This document shows positions 8,839-17,699 of a stretch of 64,000 nt of DNA, piece by piece; positions within the stretch are counted from its first letter, which is position 1, and each line of letters starts with the position of its first letter. The translations under genes and the position numbers were made by a program. This DNA comes from Candidatus Fusicatenibacter intestinigallinarum (GTDB lineage Bacteria > Bacillota > Clostridia > Lachnospirales > Lachnospiraceae). The notes below the pieces were generated by a model, which was not told where the DNA came from, made no database searches, and worked only from the letters and a program-made list of their open reading frames with translations. The stretch is from positions 51,294 to 115,293 of the forward strand of contig DWWU01000036.1 in the NCBI GenBank assembly GCA_019119555.1. Reading direction: 5' to 3'.

Positions 8839-10022
8839 GTGAAAAAAGAAAACAAAGAACCTTGCAGTTTTTTCCCATTCTCGTCCTCTTGCTGGGCGCG
8901 GTTTTCACATCGGGAATGTTTTATCACACATATCAACAGATCGCATTTGAACACATTTCTGCATTCAGCGAAGTCATGCTGGAACATATCCCTGAAGCGG
9001 AACCTCAATTATTATCTGCCCTGAAAGAATATCATTTACTGACGGAACAGGAAGTAGCTGGAAATCATTATCTGAGCCGGTACGGGTATCGTGCGGATGA
9101 ATTCTGCAAAGGATTTCCGGCTCATACGTTTCTCTTTCCCCTTCTGCTGTTTCTTGTGGTTGCCGGCGCCTTTGTCTCCGGAAATTCGATCTTCCGCCGG
9201 CGATATCAAAAACGTATTGCTGACTTGACCAGGTATCTGGAACAAGTCAACACAGGGTCCGGCGGAACATTCCTGCAGACACAGGAAGATGATTTTTCTC
9301 AACTGCAGGATGAAATATATAAAACCGTCACGACACTCCGGCAGACCAGAGAAGCGGCCGTTGCCGCAAAGAAAAATTTTGCCGAAAATCTGGCAAATAT
9401 CGCACACCAGCTGAAAACACCGATCACAGCGGCATTCCTGTCTCTGCAGCTTATGAAGAAGAAAAACGCCGATGAATATACCGATCAGGTTGAAAAACAG
9501 CTGGAACGGTTAAACTGCCTGGAAGAATCTCTGCTCGTACTTTCCAGAATTGATGCCGGAACACTGCCGTTGAAACATGAAAAAGTTGACCTTTATACAG
9601 CACTGCATCTGGCAGCGGAAAACCTGAATGATTTATTATGGAAAAAACATGTTTCTGTCGAAATTCCTGAAAACGGATGTATTGAATTTTCCGGCGACCT
9701 GGAATGGACCATGGAAGCCTTGATCAATCTGATGAAAAACTGCATGGATCACTCACATTCCGGAGGGATTGTCCACTGCGACTATTCAGGGAATCCGCTC
9801 TATGTTGAAATCCGGATATGGGACGACGGGTCAGGTTTTGATACGGAGGATCTGCCGCACCTTTTTGAACGGTTTTATCGGGGCAGACGTGCTGTGGGAA
9901 ATGGAATCGGAATCGGGCTGGCTCTTGCTCGATCTGTTTTTGAACTGCAGAACGGAATCATTACCGCCTATAATCTGCAAAACGGCGGTGCGTGTTTTAA
10001 AATAAGGATATACCGTCACTGA
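8835..10022 (+). CDS. Sensor histidine kinase
   Basis: This 395-residue membrane kinase pairs with the preceding regulator. It has membrane helices at about 12-30 and 100-120 enclosing a short outer loop of roughly 70 residues. A HisKA segment follows with phospho-acceptor His191 in IAHQLKTPI, and then an HATPase domain with the N box MEALINLMKNCMDHS, the G1 box IWDDGSGFD, the F-box LFERFYRG and the G2 box GIGIGLALA. The small sensor domain resembles kinases that read the state of a partner ABC transporter. Its start overlaps the regulator stop, which implies coupled translation. Confidence 0.92.
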   Translation: MSEKRKQRTLQFFPILVLLLGAVFTSGMFYHTYQQIAFEHISAFSEVMLEHIPEAEPQLLSALKEYHLLTEQEVAGNHYLSRYGYRADEFCKGFPAHTFLFPLLLFLVVAGAFVSGNSIFRRRYQKRIADLTRYLEQVNTGSGGTFLQTQEDDFSQLQDEIYKTVTTLRQTREAAVAAKKNFAENLANIAHQLKTPITAAFLSLQLMKKKNADEYTDQVEKQLERLNCLEESLLVLSRIDAGTLPLKHEKVDLYTALHLAAENLNDLLWKKHVSVEIPENGCIEFSGDLEWTMEALINLMKNCMDHSHSGGIVHCDYSGNPLYVEIRIWDDGSGFDTEDLPHLFERFYRGRRAVGNGIGIGLALARSVFELQNGIITAYNLQNGGACFKIRIYRH

Positions 10023-10083
10023 GATGTCACTTTACTTTGTTATACTGTAACTTGAAACAGCATAACAGAAAGGAGAAAGCGAC

Positions 10084-10806
10084 ATGGAAATCCTGAGATG
10101 TGAAAATGTCCGAAAAGTATACGGTTCCGGAAGCAATCAGGTTATTGCTCTGGATCATGTTGATTTATCCGTACAAAAAGGAGAATTTGTGGCAATTGTG
10201 GGAGCCTCCGGTTCAGGGAAATCCACCTTACTGCACATTCTGGGAAGCGTTGATAAACCGACAGACGGGAAAGTTATAATAGACGGAACAGATCTGTCCA
10301 CAATGAACCGAACGCAGGCGGCGATTTTCAGACGCAGAAAGGTCGGCCTGGTTTATCAGTTTTATAATCTGATCCCGACGCTGACTGTCCGAAAAAACAT
10401 TCTCATGCCGCTTATGCTGGACAGACGGAAACCCAATATGGAATATTTTGACCGGATTGTCCGGTCACTGGGGATCGAAGACAAGCTGGAAGCTCTCCCC
10501 GGTCAGTTGTCCGGAGGGCAGCAGCAGCGCACAGCCATCGCCCGGTCTTTGATTTACCGTCCCGCATTGCTGCTTGCCGATGAGCCTACCGGAAACCTTG
10601 ACCGGAAAAACAGCGAAGAGATTATTGACCTGCTGAAGCTTTCAAACCACAGCCTGAATCAGACGGTTCTTCTGGTCACCCACGATGAAAAGATCGCTTT
10701 GGAGGCCGATCGCATCATCACCATAGAGGACGGAAAAGTTATCAGTGATCATTCCCGTGATACAGCCGAATGGCATACAGGTATCCCTGAGGAGAAACGG
10801 AGGTAA
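10084..10806 (+). CDS. ABC transporter ATP-binding protein (MacB/LolD-like)
   Basis: A 240-residue ATPase with Walker A GASGSGKST at 40-48, the Q-loop in GLVYQFYNLIPTLTVRKN (typical of the MacB/LolD/BceA group), signature LSGGQQQR, Walker B LLLADEPTGNLD and the H-loop TVLLVTHDE. It is read with the FtsX-type permease four bases downstream to form a two-protein exporter or peptide-detoxification module. A 62-base gap after the kinase gene contains TATACT and may hold a second promoter, possibly the one controlled by the response regulator. Confidence 0.93.
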   Translation: MEILRCENVRKVYGSGSNQVIALDHVDLSVQKGEFVAIVGASGSGKSTLLHILGSVDKPTDGKVIIDGTDLSTMNRTQAAIFRRRKVGLVYQFYNLIPTLTVRKNILMPLMLDRRKPNMEYFDRIVRSLGIEDKLEALPGQLSGGQQQRTAIARSLIYRPALLLADEPTGNLDRKNSEEIIDLLKLSNHSLNQTVLLVTHDEKIALEADRIITIEDGKVISDHSRDTAEWHTGIPEEKRR

Positions 10807-10810
10807 CAGC

Positions 10811-13009
10811 ATGTGGAAAGACTATTCAACAGGATATATGAAAAAGAATCGGGCTTCCAGCTTATCTGTACTTGCCGCATCATTTATTTCTGCATTATTT
10901 CTGTCTTTGCTGTGCAGTTTCTTTTACAATTTCTGGAATTATGAAATCGAATCCATTCTCCTGGAAGAAGGAAACTGGCAGGGGCGCATCACGGGAACCT
11001 TCGAGGAAGGCATTGTGTCTGATCTTGCAGCCTTTGCCAATGTAAAAACCGCTGCAGTCAACGAAGAATTATCGGACGGACAGGCCCTTGTGATTGATAT
11101 CTGCTTTTACAATATGAAGACAATTTATCAGGATATGCCCCTGATCGCTCAGCAGCTGGGGGTTTCCGAGCGTGCAGTATCTTATCATGAGTCGCTTCTG
11201 TCCGGATATTTTATTCATAACCCGCAGGATACAGCCCCTCCTTTATTGATGACTTTTTATTTGTTGGTGCTTCTGATCATATCGGCATCTCTGATTTTAA
11301 TTATTCACAACTCTTTTGCAGTATCCATAAATGCCCGTGTTCATCAGTTTGGTATATTTTCCAGCATAGGGGCAACGCCGGGACAGATCCGTGCCTGCCT
11401 TTTGCAGGAAGCAGCCGTTCTTTCTGTCATCCCGATTTTGTCCGGAAGTTTTGTCGGGATTGCCCTGAGCTTAGGTATTCTGCAGATTGTCAATATTCTT
11501 GCGGACGGCATTGCCGGCAGGCATGAGGCAGTGTTTACTTACCATCCTCTTGTATTTGCTGTCACAATTCTGGCGTCTGTCCTGACCGTATTGATTTCTG
11601 CATGGCTGCCAGCCGGAAAACTGAGCAGGCAGACTCCGCTGGACGCCATAAAAAATACAGACGAACTGCAGCTGAAACGAAAAAAGAACTCCCGTATTCT
11701 TTCACGATTATTTGGGATAGAAGGGGAACTGGCCGGCAATGCGCTGAAAGCACAGAAGAAAGCCCTGCGCACCTCTACGCTGTCATTGACCCTTTCCTTC
11801 CTGGGCTTTACGCTCATGCTGTGTTTCTTCACTCTTTCAGAAATCAGCACGAACCATACTTATTTCGAACGCTACCAGGATGTCTGGGATGTCATGGCCA
11901 CTGTAAAGGACGCAAAGGCAGAAGCTTTTGCTTATGAAGATGAGATCGGTGCTCTGGATAACACAGACAGCATAATCTATCAGAAAGCAAATGCTCTTTG
12001 CTTCATCCCGGCGGATGCCGTCAGCGAGGAAGTAAAAAATCTCGGAGGGCTGGAGGCAATAGCCGGAACCGCTGTCAGTGTTGCCGACGGTTATTATTCT
12101 GTTCCGGCCCCTGTCATCATTATGGATGACAGCAGCTTCGCAAAATACTGTGAACAGACCGGTGCAGATTCGTCGAGAACCGGGAGTATTGTTCTGAACC
12201 GTATCTGGGACAGCACAAACAGCAATTTCAGATACAAAGAATATGTTCCCTTCTTATCTGAGGGACAGAATACCATTATCCTGCAGAATCAGGATGATAC
12301 GGCTGCTGCCGTTACTCTCCCTGTTCTGGGCTATACGCAGGAACCGCCGGTTTTAAGAGAAGAGTATGATAACTATACTTTGGTTCAATTCCTTTCACTT
12401 TCTACGTGGAAACAGCTCGAAGCAGTCCTCGGACATGCAGAACAGGATACTTATATCCGCGTACTGGCACTGAAAGACAGAACCTTAACCGAATTAAACA
12501 CAATCGAAACAGAACTGACAAATATCCTGGGACACAGGTTTACACCTGAGATGGAAAACCGTGTTCAGGAAAGGGCAGACAATGATGCCATGCTGAATGG
12601 TTATAAATTTATCCTCGGATCGGTATGTGTCTTACTTGCCCTGATCGGAATTGCCAATGTATTTTCCAATACTTTGGGATTTATCCGGCAAAGAAAAAGA
12701 GAGTTTGCGCGATATATGTCCATCGGCATGACGCCGGATGGCATGCGGAAAATATTTATGATTGAGACGCTTGTGATTGCCGGCCGTCCTGTCCTGATTA
12801 CCCTGCCGGTCACCGTATTATCTGCAGGATTCATGATAACAGCAAGCAATCTGAACCCGATAGAGTTCCTTGCAGCGGCTCCGATTGTTCCTGTTGTACT
12901 TTTTATCATGGCAATTTTCGGATTTGTTGCACTGGCGTATTATGCTGGAGGCAAAAAGCTCCTGAAATGCAGCCTGGTGGAAGCATTACGAAGCGACTAT
13001 ATGGAGTAA
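10811..13009 (+). CDS. FtsX-family ABC transporter permease
   Basis: This 732-residue membrane protein has one N-terminal helix (near 15-45), a first FtsX block of three helices (about 145-290, including FGIFSSIGATPGQIRA), a large extracytoplasmic section (about 350-600), and a second FtsX block near the C-terminus (FARYMSIGMTPDGMRK and three helices). The start at 10811 lies seven bases after GGAGG, and no earlier codon has a comparable site. With the ATPase and the two-component pair it resembles Bce/Vra-type antimicrobial peptide resistance modules, although the outer domain is larger than the usual BceB loop and the ligand cannot be told. Confidence 0.9.
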   Translation: MWKDYSTGYMKKNRASSLSVLAASFISALFLSLLCSFFYNFWNYEIESILLEEGNWQGRITGTFEEGIVSDLAAFANVKTAAVNEELSDGQALVIDICFYNMKTIYQDMPLIAQQLGVSERAVSYHESLLSGYFIHNPQDTAPPLLMTFYLLVLLIISASLILIIHNSFAVSINARVHQFGIFSSIGATPGQIRACLLQEAAVLSVIPILSGSFVGIALSLGILQIVNILADGIAGRHEAVFTYHPLVFAVTILASVLTVLISAWLPAGKLSRQTPLDAIKNTDELQLKRKKNSRILSRLFGIEGELAGNALKAQKKALRTSTLSLTLSFLGFTLMLCFFTLSEISTNHTYFERYQDVWDVMATVKDAKAEAFAYEDEIGALDNTDSIIYQKANALCFIPADAVSEEVKNLGGLEAIAGTAVSVADGYYSVPAPVIIMDDSSFAKYCEQTGADSSRTGSIVLNRIWDSTNSNFRYKEYVPFLSEGQNTIILQNQDDTAAAVTLPVLGYTQEPPVLREEYDNYTLVQFLSLSTWKQLEAVLGHAEQDTYIRVLALKDRTLTELNTIETELTNILGHRFTPEMENRVQERADNDAMLNGYKFILGSVCVLLALIGIANVFSNTLGFIRQRKREFARYMSIGMTPDGMRKIFMIETLVIAGRPVLITLPVTVLSAGFMITASNLNPIEFLAAAPIVPVVLFIMAIFGFVALAYYAGGKKLLKCSLVEALRSDYME

Positions 13010-13064
13010 ACTGTTACCGTAAATCAGCATCATTTGATATCATCCGTTTTCTGAAGATGTACAG

Positions 13065-13119
13065 TTACAGTTCAGACAGATCTGTACATGCACTGCGCAG
13101 ACCTGGCTGAACTGTAACC
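13065..13119. repeat. Long GTTCAG palindrome with internal TCTGT hairpin
   Basis: GTTACAGTTCAG at one end pairs with CTGAACTGTAAC at the other, with a second inverted pair (TCTGTACATGCA/TGCGCAGA) nested inside. It is the only notable feature between the convergent FtsX permease and phnE genes and could form a cruciform or act as a bidirectional terminator. Confidence 0.85.
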
Positions 13120-13132
13120 ATACATTCAATTA

Positions 13133-13978
13133 TTATGCAAATTTTTTCTTGATTCTTACAAAGATTCTTTCGATACAATAAGCAACCAGAAAGACCAGCA
13201 GGATAGCGACTCCGGCCGTTCCGTAATCATATCCCTGCAGGCTGGTTGAAATGACATAGCCGATTCCTCCGGCGCCCACCATACCAAGAATTGCACATTC
13301 AGAGAAGTTGGTTTCCAGACGCATTCCTGCCCATGCGACGATCTGTGACAACGCGGCCGGCAGGATTGCATTTGTGAAGATGCTCAGCCTGCCTGTTCCT
13401 GTAACCTCCAGCGCTTCCAGTGTTTCATCCGGAATACTTTCAAAGCTCTGTGCAAACGATTTTGTAAAAAATGCAGTCGTGTGAACACATAAACCTGCCA
13501 CTCCGGCTTCCGGTCCCATTCCAAGACACACCAGCATCAGAAGAACCCATACCGGCGTCGGAACTGCTCTTAAGAACGTAAAGAAAGACTGTGTAATCGT
13601 TGATAAAAATGGAATGCGGAACACATTGCGCGCCGCAAGCATTCCAAATAAAATTCCAAGAATCATGCTGTACAGGAGAGACAGCACCGCAATAGAGATC
13701 GTTTCTATCAGAGAGGAAACAATCAGGTCTATGTTTGCAAAGTCCAGATGCGCCAGATTCCAGAAAACAATTCCCACGTCGGGGATTCGGGATGCCATTT
13801 TCAGCCAGTCGATCTCCAGATAGATCAGACTCATGACAGTCAGAACCACAACCGCGCACAGAAACACCGGAATAAATTTGTTCGTCTCCCTGCATTTCAC
13901 CGGAATACGTGAAGCTTTTCTTTCCCTGACAACCGTCTCTTCCATTTCTACTATTTTACCTCTTGCATTCGAATTCAT
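13133..13978 (-). CDS. phnE: Phosphonate ABC transporter permease PhnE (second copy)
   Basis: A 281-residue inner-membrane permease with about six helices and the inner-loop motif near EALEVTGTGRLSIFTNAILPA, matching the EAA-type coupling loop of PhnE. GAGGIGYVIS follows. Its start codon overlaps the stop of the upstream phnE (ATGA), so the two are translationally coupled, and they probably form a heterodimeric channel served by PhnC. It ends the operon; a long palindrome follows. The substrate class, phosphonate, is inferred from phnD and phnX in the same operon. Confidence 0.9.
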   Translation of the reverse strand: MNSNARGKIVEMEETVVRERKASRIPVKCRETNKFIPVFLCAVVVLTVMSLIYLEIDWLKMASRIPDVGIVFWNLAHLDFANIDLIVSSLIETISIAVLSLLYSMILGILFGMLAARNVFRIPFLSTITQSFFTFLRAVPTPVWVLLMLVCLGMGPEAGVAGLCVHTTAFFTKSFAQSFESIPDETLEALEVTGTGRLSIFTNAILPAALSQIVAWAGMRLETNFSECAILGMVGAGGIGYVISTSLQGYDYGTAGVAILLVFLVAYCIERIFVRIKKKFA

Positions 13979-14778
13979 TTTAATAACTCCTTTCGAAGTT
14001 TGCCGGTGATCTGATCCACCAGGATTACCATGAGAGCAATCAGCAGAATAATGCTCAATGCGATATCATACTGGAACCCTTTGATATAGGAAAACAGGGT
14101 CAGGCCAACGCCTCCGCCGCCTACCATACCTACGATCGTTGACGCGCGGATATTGATTTCCACACAGTACAGGAACCATGACAGAAATCCGCTCAGGCAG
14201 GAGGGCAGAATAGCCTGGGAAACTCTCTGAGGAAATGTCGCGCCAACCGCCTGAAGGCTTTCCACACAGTCCTGCGATACGTCTTCCATGGTTTCCACAA
14301 ATGCGCGAACCATAAATGCAAAACTGGTAATACAGAGAGCAACAAACCCTACGCCGGTGCCTATTCCCAGCGAGGAAAACAGAATAAACGCCCATACCAG
14401 AGCAGGAATATTCCGCAGAAAGGTTGCAAAGCCACGCACAAATTTTGCCGCTTTCGGGAACGGAGACACCTTCTCGCTTCCGAACAGGGATACAAAAAAC
14501 GCAAGAATCGCCGCAATTGTAGTGGCAGATACCGCCAGCGCCAGCGTTACCAGAACACTGGACAGAATTCCGGGAATCCGGCTGGATTTGGGGAGCGCCG
14601 GCGGCAGGAAATCTTCGGTGATGAACTCCCAGAATGCATCGCCATTGGAAACCAGTGTGATAAGATTAAAGTTTGTAAGGTAACTGCATATGCCGAACAG
14701 CAAGACTGCAAGGATCAGAAATCCGGTATATAATCGCTTGAAATCACGCGCAATCAACGGTATCCTTTTCCTCATCAT
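13975..14778 (-). CDS. phnE: Phosphonate ABC transporter permease PhnE (first copy)
   Basis: About 267 residues and six membrane helices, with the coupling-loop segment ESLQAVGATFPQRVSQAILPS and the GMVGGGGVG motif shared with the downstream copy. The ATG at 14778 is preferred because GGAGG precedes it by five bases. It overlaps the 3' end of phnC by about 35 bases, which implies coupled translation. The protein is related to but clearly different from the second PhnE, so this is an old duplication, not a recent repeat. Confidence 0.9.
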   Translation of the reverse strand: MMRKRIPLIARDFKRLYTGFLILAVLLFGICSYLTNFNLITLVSNGDAFWEFITEDFLPPALPKSSRIPGILSSVLVTLALAVSATTIAAILAFFVSLFGSEKVSPFPKAAKFVRGFATFLRNIPALVWAFILFSSLGIGTGVGFVALCITSFAFMVRAFVETMEDVSQDCVESLQAVGATFPQRVSQAILPSCLSGFLSWFLYCVEINIRASTIVGMVGGGGVGLTLFSYIKGFQYDIALSIILLIALMVILVDQITGKLRKELLK

Positions 14779-15550
14779 CACTTCCTCCAATCATAAGATT
14801 TTCCCGTGAGGTCCCATATATCTTCTCTATCATCTCATCGGTCAGCTGATCCGGCGTACCGTCAAAGACAATTTCTCCTTTGGACAGACCGATAATACGT
14901 GTAGAATACTTCAATGCAACATCCAGCTGATGCAGATTGACAATACAGGCGATATTCCTCTTTTGTGTCATATCGTGCAAAAGCTCCATAATCGTCTTTG
15001 CGCTTGACGGGTCCAGAGACGCAATCGGCTCATCGCATAAAAGCAGCTTCGGATTCTGCATGATCGCACGGGCGATTCCAACCCGCTGCTTCTGTCCACC
15101 GGACAGATCTGACGTACGGTTATAGCTGAATTGCTCCAGACCTAACTCCTTCAGCAGATCCAGCGCCTTTCTCTTGTCCGGCTCGCTGTAAATTCCAAAT
15201 ACGCCCTTCCATCCGTTCATATAACCCAGGCGGCCATGCAGAACGTTCTGAAGCACAGACAGGCTGTATACCAGATTATAATTCTGGAAAATCATCCCTA
15301 CCTTTCTTCTCTGCTCCCTGAGCTTTTTCCCATGCAGTTCGGACACTGCCTGGCCGTCAAGCCAGACAGTTCCGCCGCTGATCGGGATCAGACGGTTGAT
15401 TGCTCTCAGCAAGGTGGATTTTCCCGATCCGGAAGGACCGATCACAGAAACGAATTCCCCTTCCATCACTTCCAGAGAAACCTGATTCAGCGCATGCACT
15501 CCATTTGGATAATATTTTGATACCTTGTCGAATTTCAGAATTGGTTTCAT
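14744..15550 (-). CDS. phnC: Phosphonate ABC transporter ATP-binding protein
   Basis: A 268-residue ATPase with Walker A GPSGSGKST (near 38-46), the PhnC-typical Q-loop GMIFQNYNLVYSLSVLQNVL, signature LSGGQKQRVGIARA, Walker B LLLCDEPIASLD and the switch His in IVNLHQLDVA. It energises the PhnE pair. It lies 17 bases downstream of phnD and overlaps the first phnE. All ATPase motifs are intact. Confidence 0.94.
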   Translation of the reverse strand: MKPILKFDKVSKYYPNGVHALNQVSLEVMEGEFVSVIGPSGSGKSTLLRAINRLIPISGGTVWLDGQAVSELHGKKLREQRRKVGMIFQNYNLVYSLSVLQNVLHGRLGYMNGWKGVFGIYSEPDKRKALDLLKELGLEQFSYNRTSDLSGGQKQRVGIARAIMQNPKLLLCDEPIASLDPSSAKTIMELLHDMTQKRNIACIVNLHQLDVALKYSTRIIGLSKGEIVFDGTPDQLTDEMIEKIYGTSRENLMIGGSDDEEKDTVDCA

Positions 15551-15567
15551 CCTTTTTCTCCTGTCAT

Positions 15568-16509
15568 TTAAAACTCGTTAATGATCTTGTTCAGTTCAAT
15601 GATCTCCTCGTAATCGCTCATATCGCACTCCACAAAACGGGCGCCGGGAACTTTGATGACATCCGTGAAATACTGCTCATTGTCATAAGAGGTCAGAAAT
15701 TCTGTCAGTAAATCTCTGGTTTCCTGGGTTACATGCTCGCCGACAACCATGGCTTCCGCGGGAATTGCGCCGGACTCATGGATCACCTTTACATCCCCTT
15801 CTGACGCATTTCCATGTGAGATTTCCGATTCAAGAATCTGGTCAGAAATCGGGACTACATCCACGTCTCCTTTTATTACGGCCTGGAGCCCTGCCTGATG
15901 AGAGCCGGAAAAGCTTACCGCTTCAAAGAAATCTCCATTTGTATGCAAATTGTCAGAAGTCAGATTTTCATCCGGGAATGCCTGGATAATCTCCGCCGTC
16001 GGAACCAGATTTCCCGATGTGGAATCCGGATCCACAAAAGCCATTGTCTTTCCTTTGATGTCTTCGATAGAATTGATCTCATCATTGCCGCTGCCTGTAA
16101 TAAGAACCGAATGGTAAATCGCCTTCTCCGGATCTCCTTCCTCTGCTTTCATTACAATCGGCTCCAGATCCGTCCGCTCCACGCCCAGCGCCAGCGCCTG
16201 CGATCCCATATATGCCATGTCTGCTTTTCCTGTGCGGAGCGCTTCGATGATCGCATTATAGTCACTTGCCTGAATTTCTTCCACATCACATCCAAGCTCC
16301 TTACTCAGATCCTCCGCAAGTCCCTTTCTTGCATCCGCGCTTTCCGTAGTGGATTCATTCGGAGCGTAAGCAATGGTAAAGACGCCGTCTTCTCCTCCCG
16401 CACTGTTCGAAACATTCCGTTCTTCGCTTCCGCATCCACCGCTCATAATTCCCGTAGTTGTAATTACAAGTCCCAGAGCAATCATTCTTTTCATATTTTT
16501 TTTCATCAT
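15568..16509 (-). CDS. phnD: Phosphonate-binding lipoprotein PhnD
   Basis: A 313-residue extracytoplasmic solute-binding protein. It begins with a lysine-rich signal and a lipobox ending MSGGCGS (lipid-anchored Cys near 26). The mature domain is PhnD/PBP2-like, with FTIAYAPNESTTESADARKG, ADMAYMGSQALALG and AFVDPDSTSGNLVPTAEI, the last being the usual PhnD hinge/ligand motif. It captures a phosphonate (or phosphite-like) anion for PhnC/PhnE. Its start follows the dehydrogenase stop by 37 bases that include half of a palindromic repeat. Confidence 0.93.
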   Translation of the reverse strand: MMKKNMKRMIALGLVITTTGIMSGGCGSEERNVSNSAGGEDGVFTIAYAPNESTTESADARKGLAEDLSKELGCDVEEIQASDYNAIIEALRTGKADMAYMGSQALALGVERTDLEPIVMKAEEGDPEKAIYHSVLITGSGNDEINSIEDIKGKTMAFVDPDSTSGNLVPTAEIIQAFPDENLTSDNLHTNGDFFEAVSFSGSHQAGLQAVIKGDVDVVPISDQILESEISHGNASEGDVKVIHESGAIPAEAMVVGEHVTQETRDLLTEFLTSYDNEQYFTDVIKVPGARFVECDMSDYEEIIELNKIINEF

Positions 16510-16536
16510 TTATCTCCTCTCAGATCGTGTGACTGG

Positions 16537-16565
16537 CTGTAACAGTTCAGATGGCTGAACGGTAC
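16537..16565. repeat. GTTCAG-type palindrome carrying the dehydrogenase stop codon
   Basis: TGTAACAGTTCAGATGGCTG followed by AACGGTACG is an imperfect member of the palindrome family. The stop codon and the last codons of the alcohol dehydrogenase (AYRSAI-stop) are read from the repeat itself. Confidence 0.8.
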
Positions 16566-17698
16566 GCCTCATTTGCCTCTTCATAAATGGATTCCAGAAT
16601 ACCCAGTACCTTTTCCTGTGTAAGTTCCACCGGATTATTATCCGCACGTCCTTTGGTCATTCCAAGCTCCGCAAGATGGGAAAGCTCCTCTCTCTTTACC
16701 CCCCACTCTTTCAGGGAATTCGGGTGTCCCGACTGCTTCAGACAGTAACCAATGTATTTCCGGAGAGTTTCCGCGTCTTTGATATGAAGCGCATGGAACA
16801 ATTCCTCCATACCATCGACCACAGGCGCATTCATTTTCAGAACCGGCGCAAGCAGCATGCTTACCGCAACGCCATGGGGAATCCCGTAATGCATGGTCAG
16901 CGGATAGGATATGGAATGGCAGGCTGTCGTCTTTGTATTGCTGAACGCCATACCCGCCAGCATGCTCCCCTGTGCCATCGCTTCATGGGCTTCTGCTTTT
17001 CCGGAAAGCAATTCGCCCATGTTTTCCATAATGGTGCTGACTGCCTGCAGCGCCATCGCCCGTGACACCAGATTGGTTCCTTTTGCCCAATAACTTTCAA
17101 CGGCATGGGCAGCCGCATCGAGAGCGGAAGATACCGCCAGTTTTAACGGAATATTTTTCGTGAGATCGGAATCTACCAAAGCGGCATAGGCATAATTATC
17201 ATGGTTTTCCAGAGACCGTTTTGCATCCTTCTTCGGATCCCAGATTGTCGCCCAGCAGGTTACTTCACTTCCTGTTCCGGCGGTTGTCGGAACACCGATC
17301 CACCGCACAGCCGGCGGGCCAAACTTTTTCTCCTGAATCAGAATCCGGAGTTCATCTTCGTCTGCAATTTCCTTTTCATACATGCAGCAAAGGGATTTCG
17401 CCACATCCATGATGCTGCCTCCCCCAACCGCGACCACAACCTCAGGAGAAAATTCTTTTGTTTCCAGATAGACCTGGAACAGCTGCTCCACCGTAGGATT
17501 GGACTCGGTAAAGACAAGCTTTTCTACCGAATAATCTCCCATTTTCTGGAACACTTCATGGGCAAAGACATCTTCACACCAGGCGATGACCAGCACCCTG
17601 GTTTTCTCACTTCCCATGGATTTTATCACCTCCGGAAGCTGCAGAAAAACGCCCGCGCTTTCCATTGTTTTTACCGGATTATAGTAAGAATTGATCAT
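16547..17698 (-). CDS. Iron-containing alcohol dehydrogenase, phosphonoacetaldehyde-reductase-like
   Basis: A 383-residue group III (iron) alcohol dehydrogenase: nucleotide motif GGGSIMD at 92-98, PTTAGTGSEVT, and metal ligands Asp and His in SALDAAAHAVESYW plus His in TACHSISYPLTMHYGIPHG. The N-terminus MINSYYNPVK resembles enzymes annotated as phosphonoacetaldehyde reductase. It sits between phnX and phnD, one base after the phnX stop. It could reduce phosphonoacetaldehyde, run in reverse to oxidise 2-hydroxyethylphosphonate to the PhnX substrate, or reduce the acetaldehyde that PhnX releases. The sequence alone does not decide between these. The C-terminal residues come from a repeat element. 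Confidence 0.85.
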   Translation of the reverse strand: MINSYYNPVKTMESAGVFLQLPEVIKSMGSEKTRVLVIAWCEDVFAHEVFQKMGDYSVEKLVFTESNPTVEQLFQVYLETKEFSPEVVVAVGGGSIMDVAKSLCCMYEKEIADEDELRILIQEKKFGPPAVRWIGVPTTAGTGSEVTCWATIWDPKKDAKRSLENHDNYAYAALVDSDLTKNIPLKLAVSSALDAAAHAVESYWAKGTNLVSRAMALQAVSTIMENMGELLSGKAEAHEAMAQGSMLAGMAFSNTKTTACHSISYPLTMHYGIPHGVAVSMLLAPVLKMNAPVVDGMEELFHALHIKDAETLRKYIGYCLKQSGHPNSLKEWGVKREELSHLAELGMTKGRADNNPVELTQEKVLGILESIYEEANEAYRSAI

Positions 17699-17699
17699 G

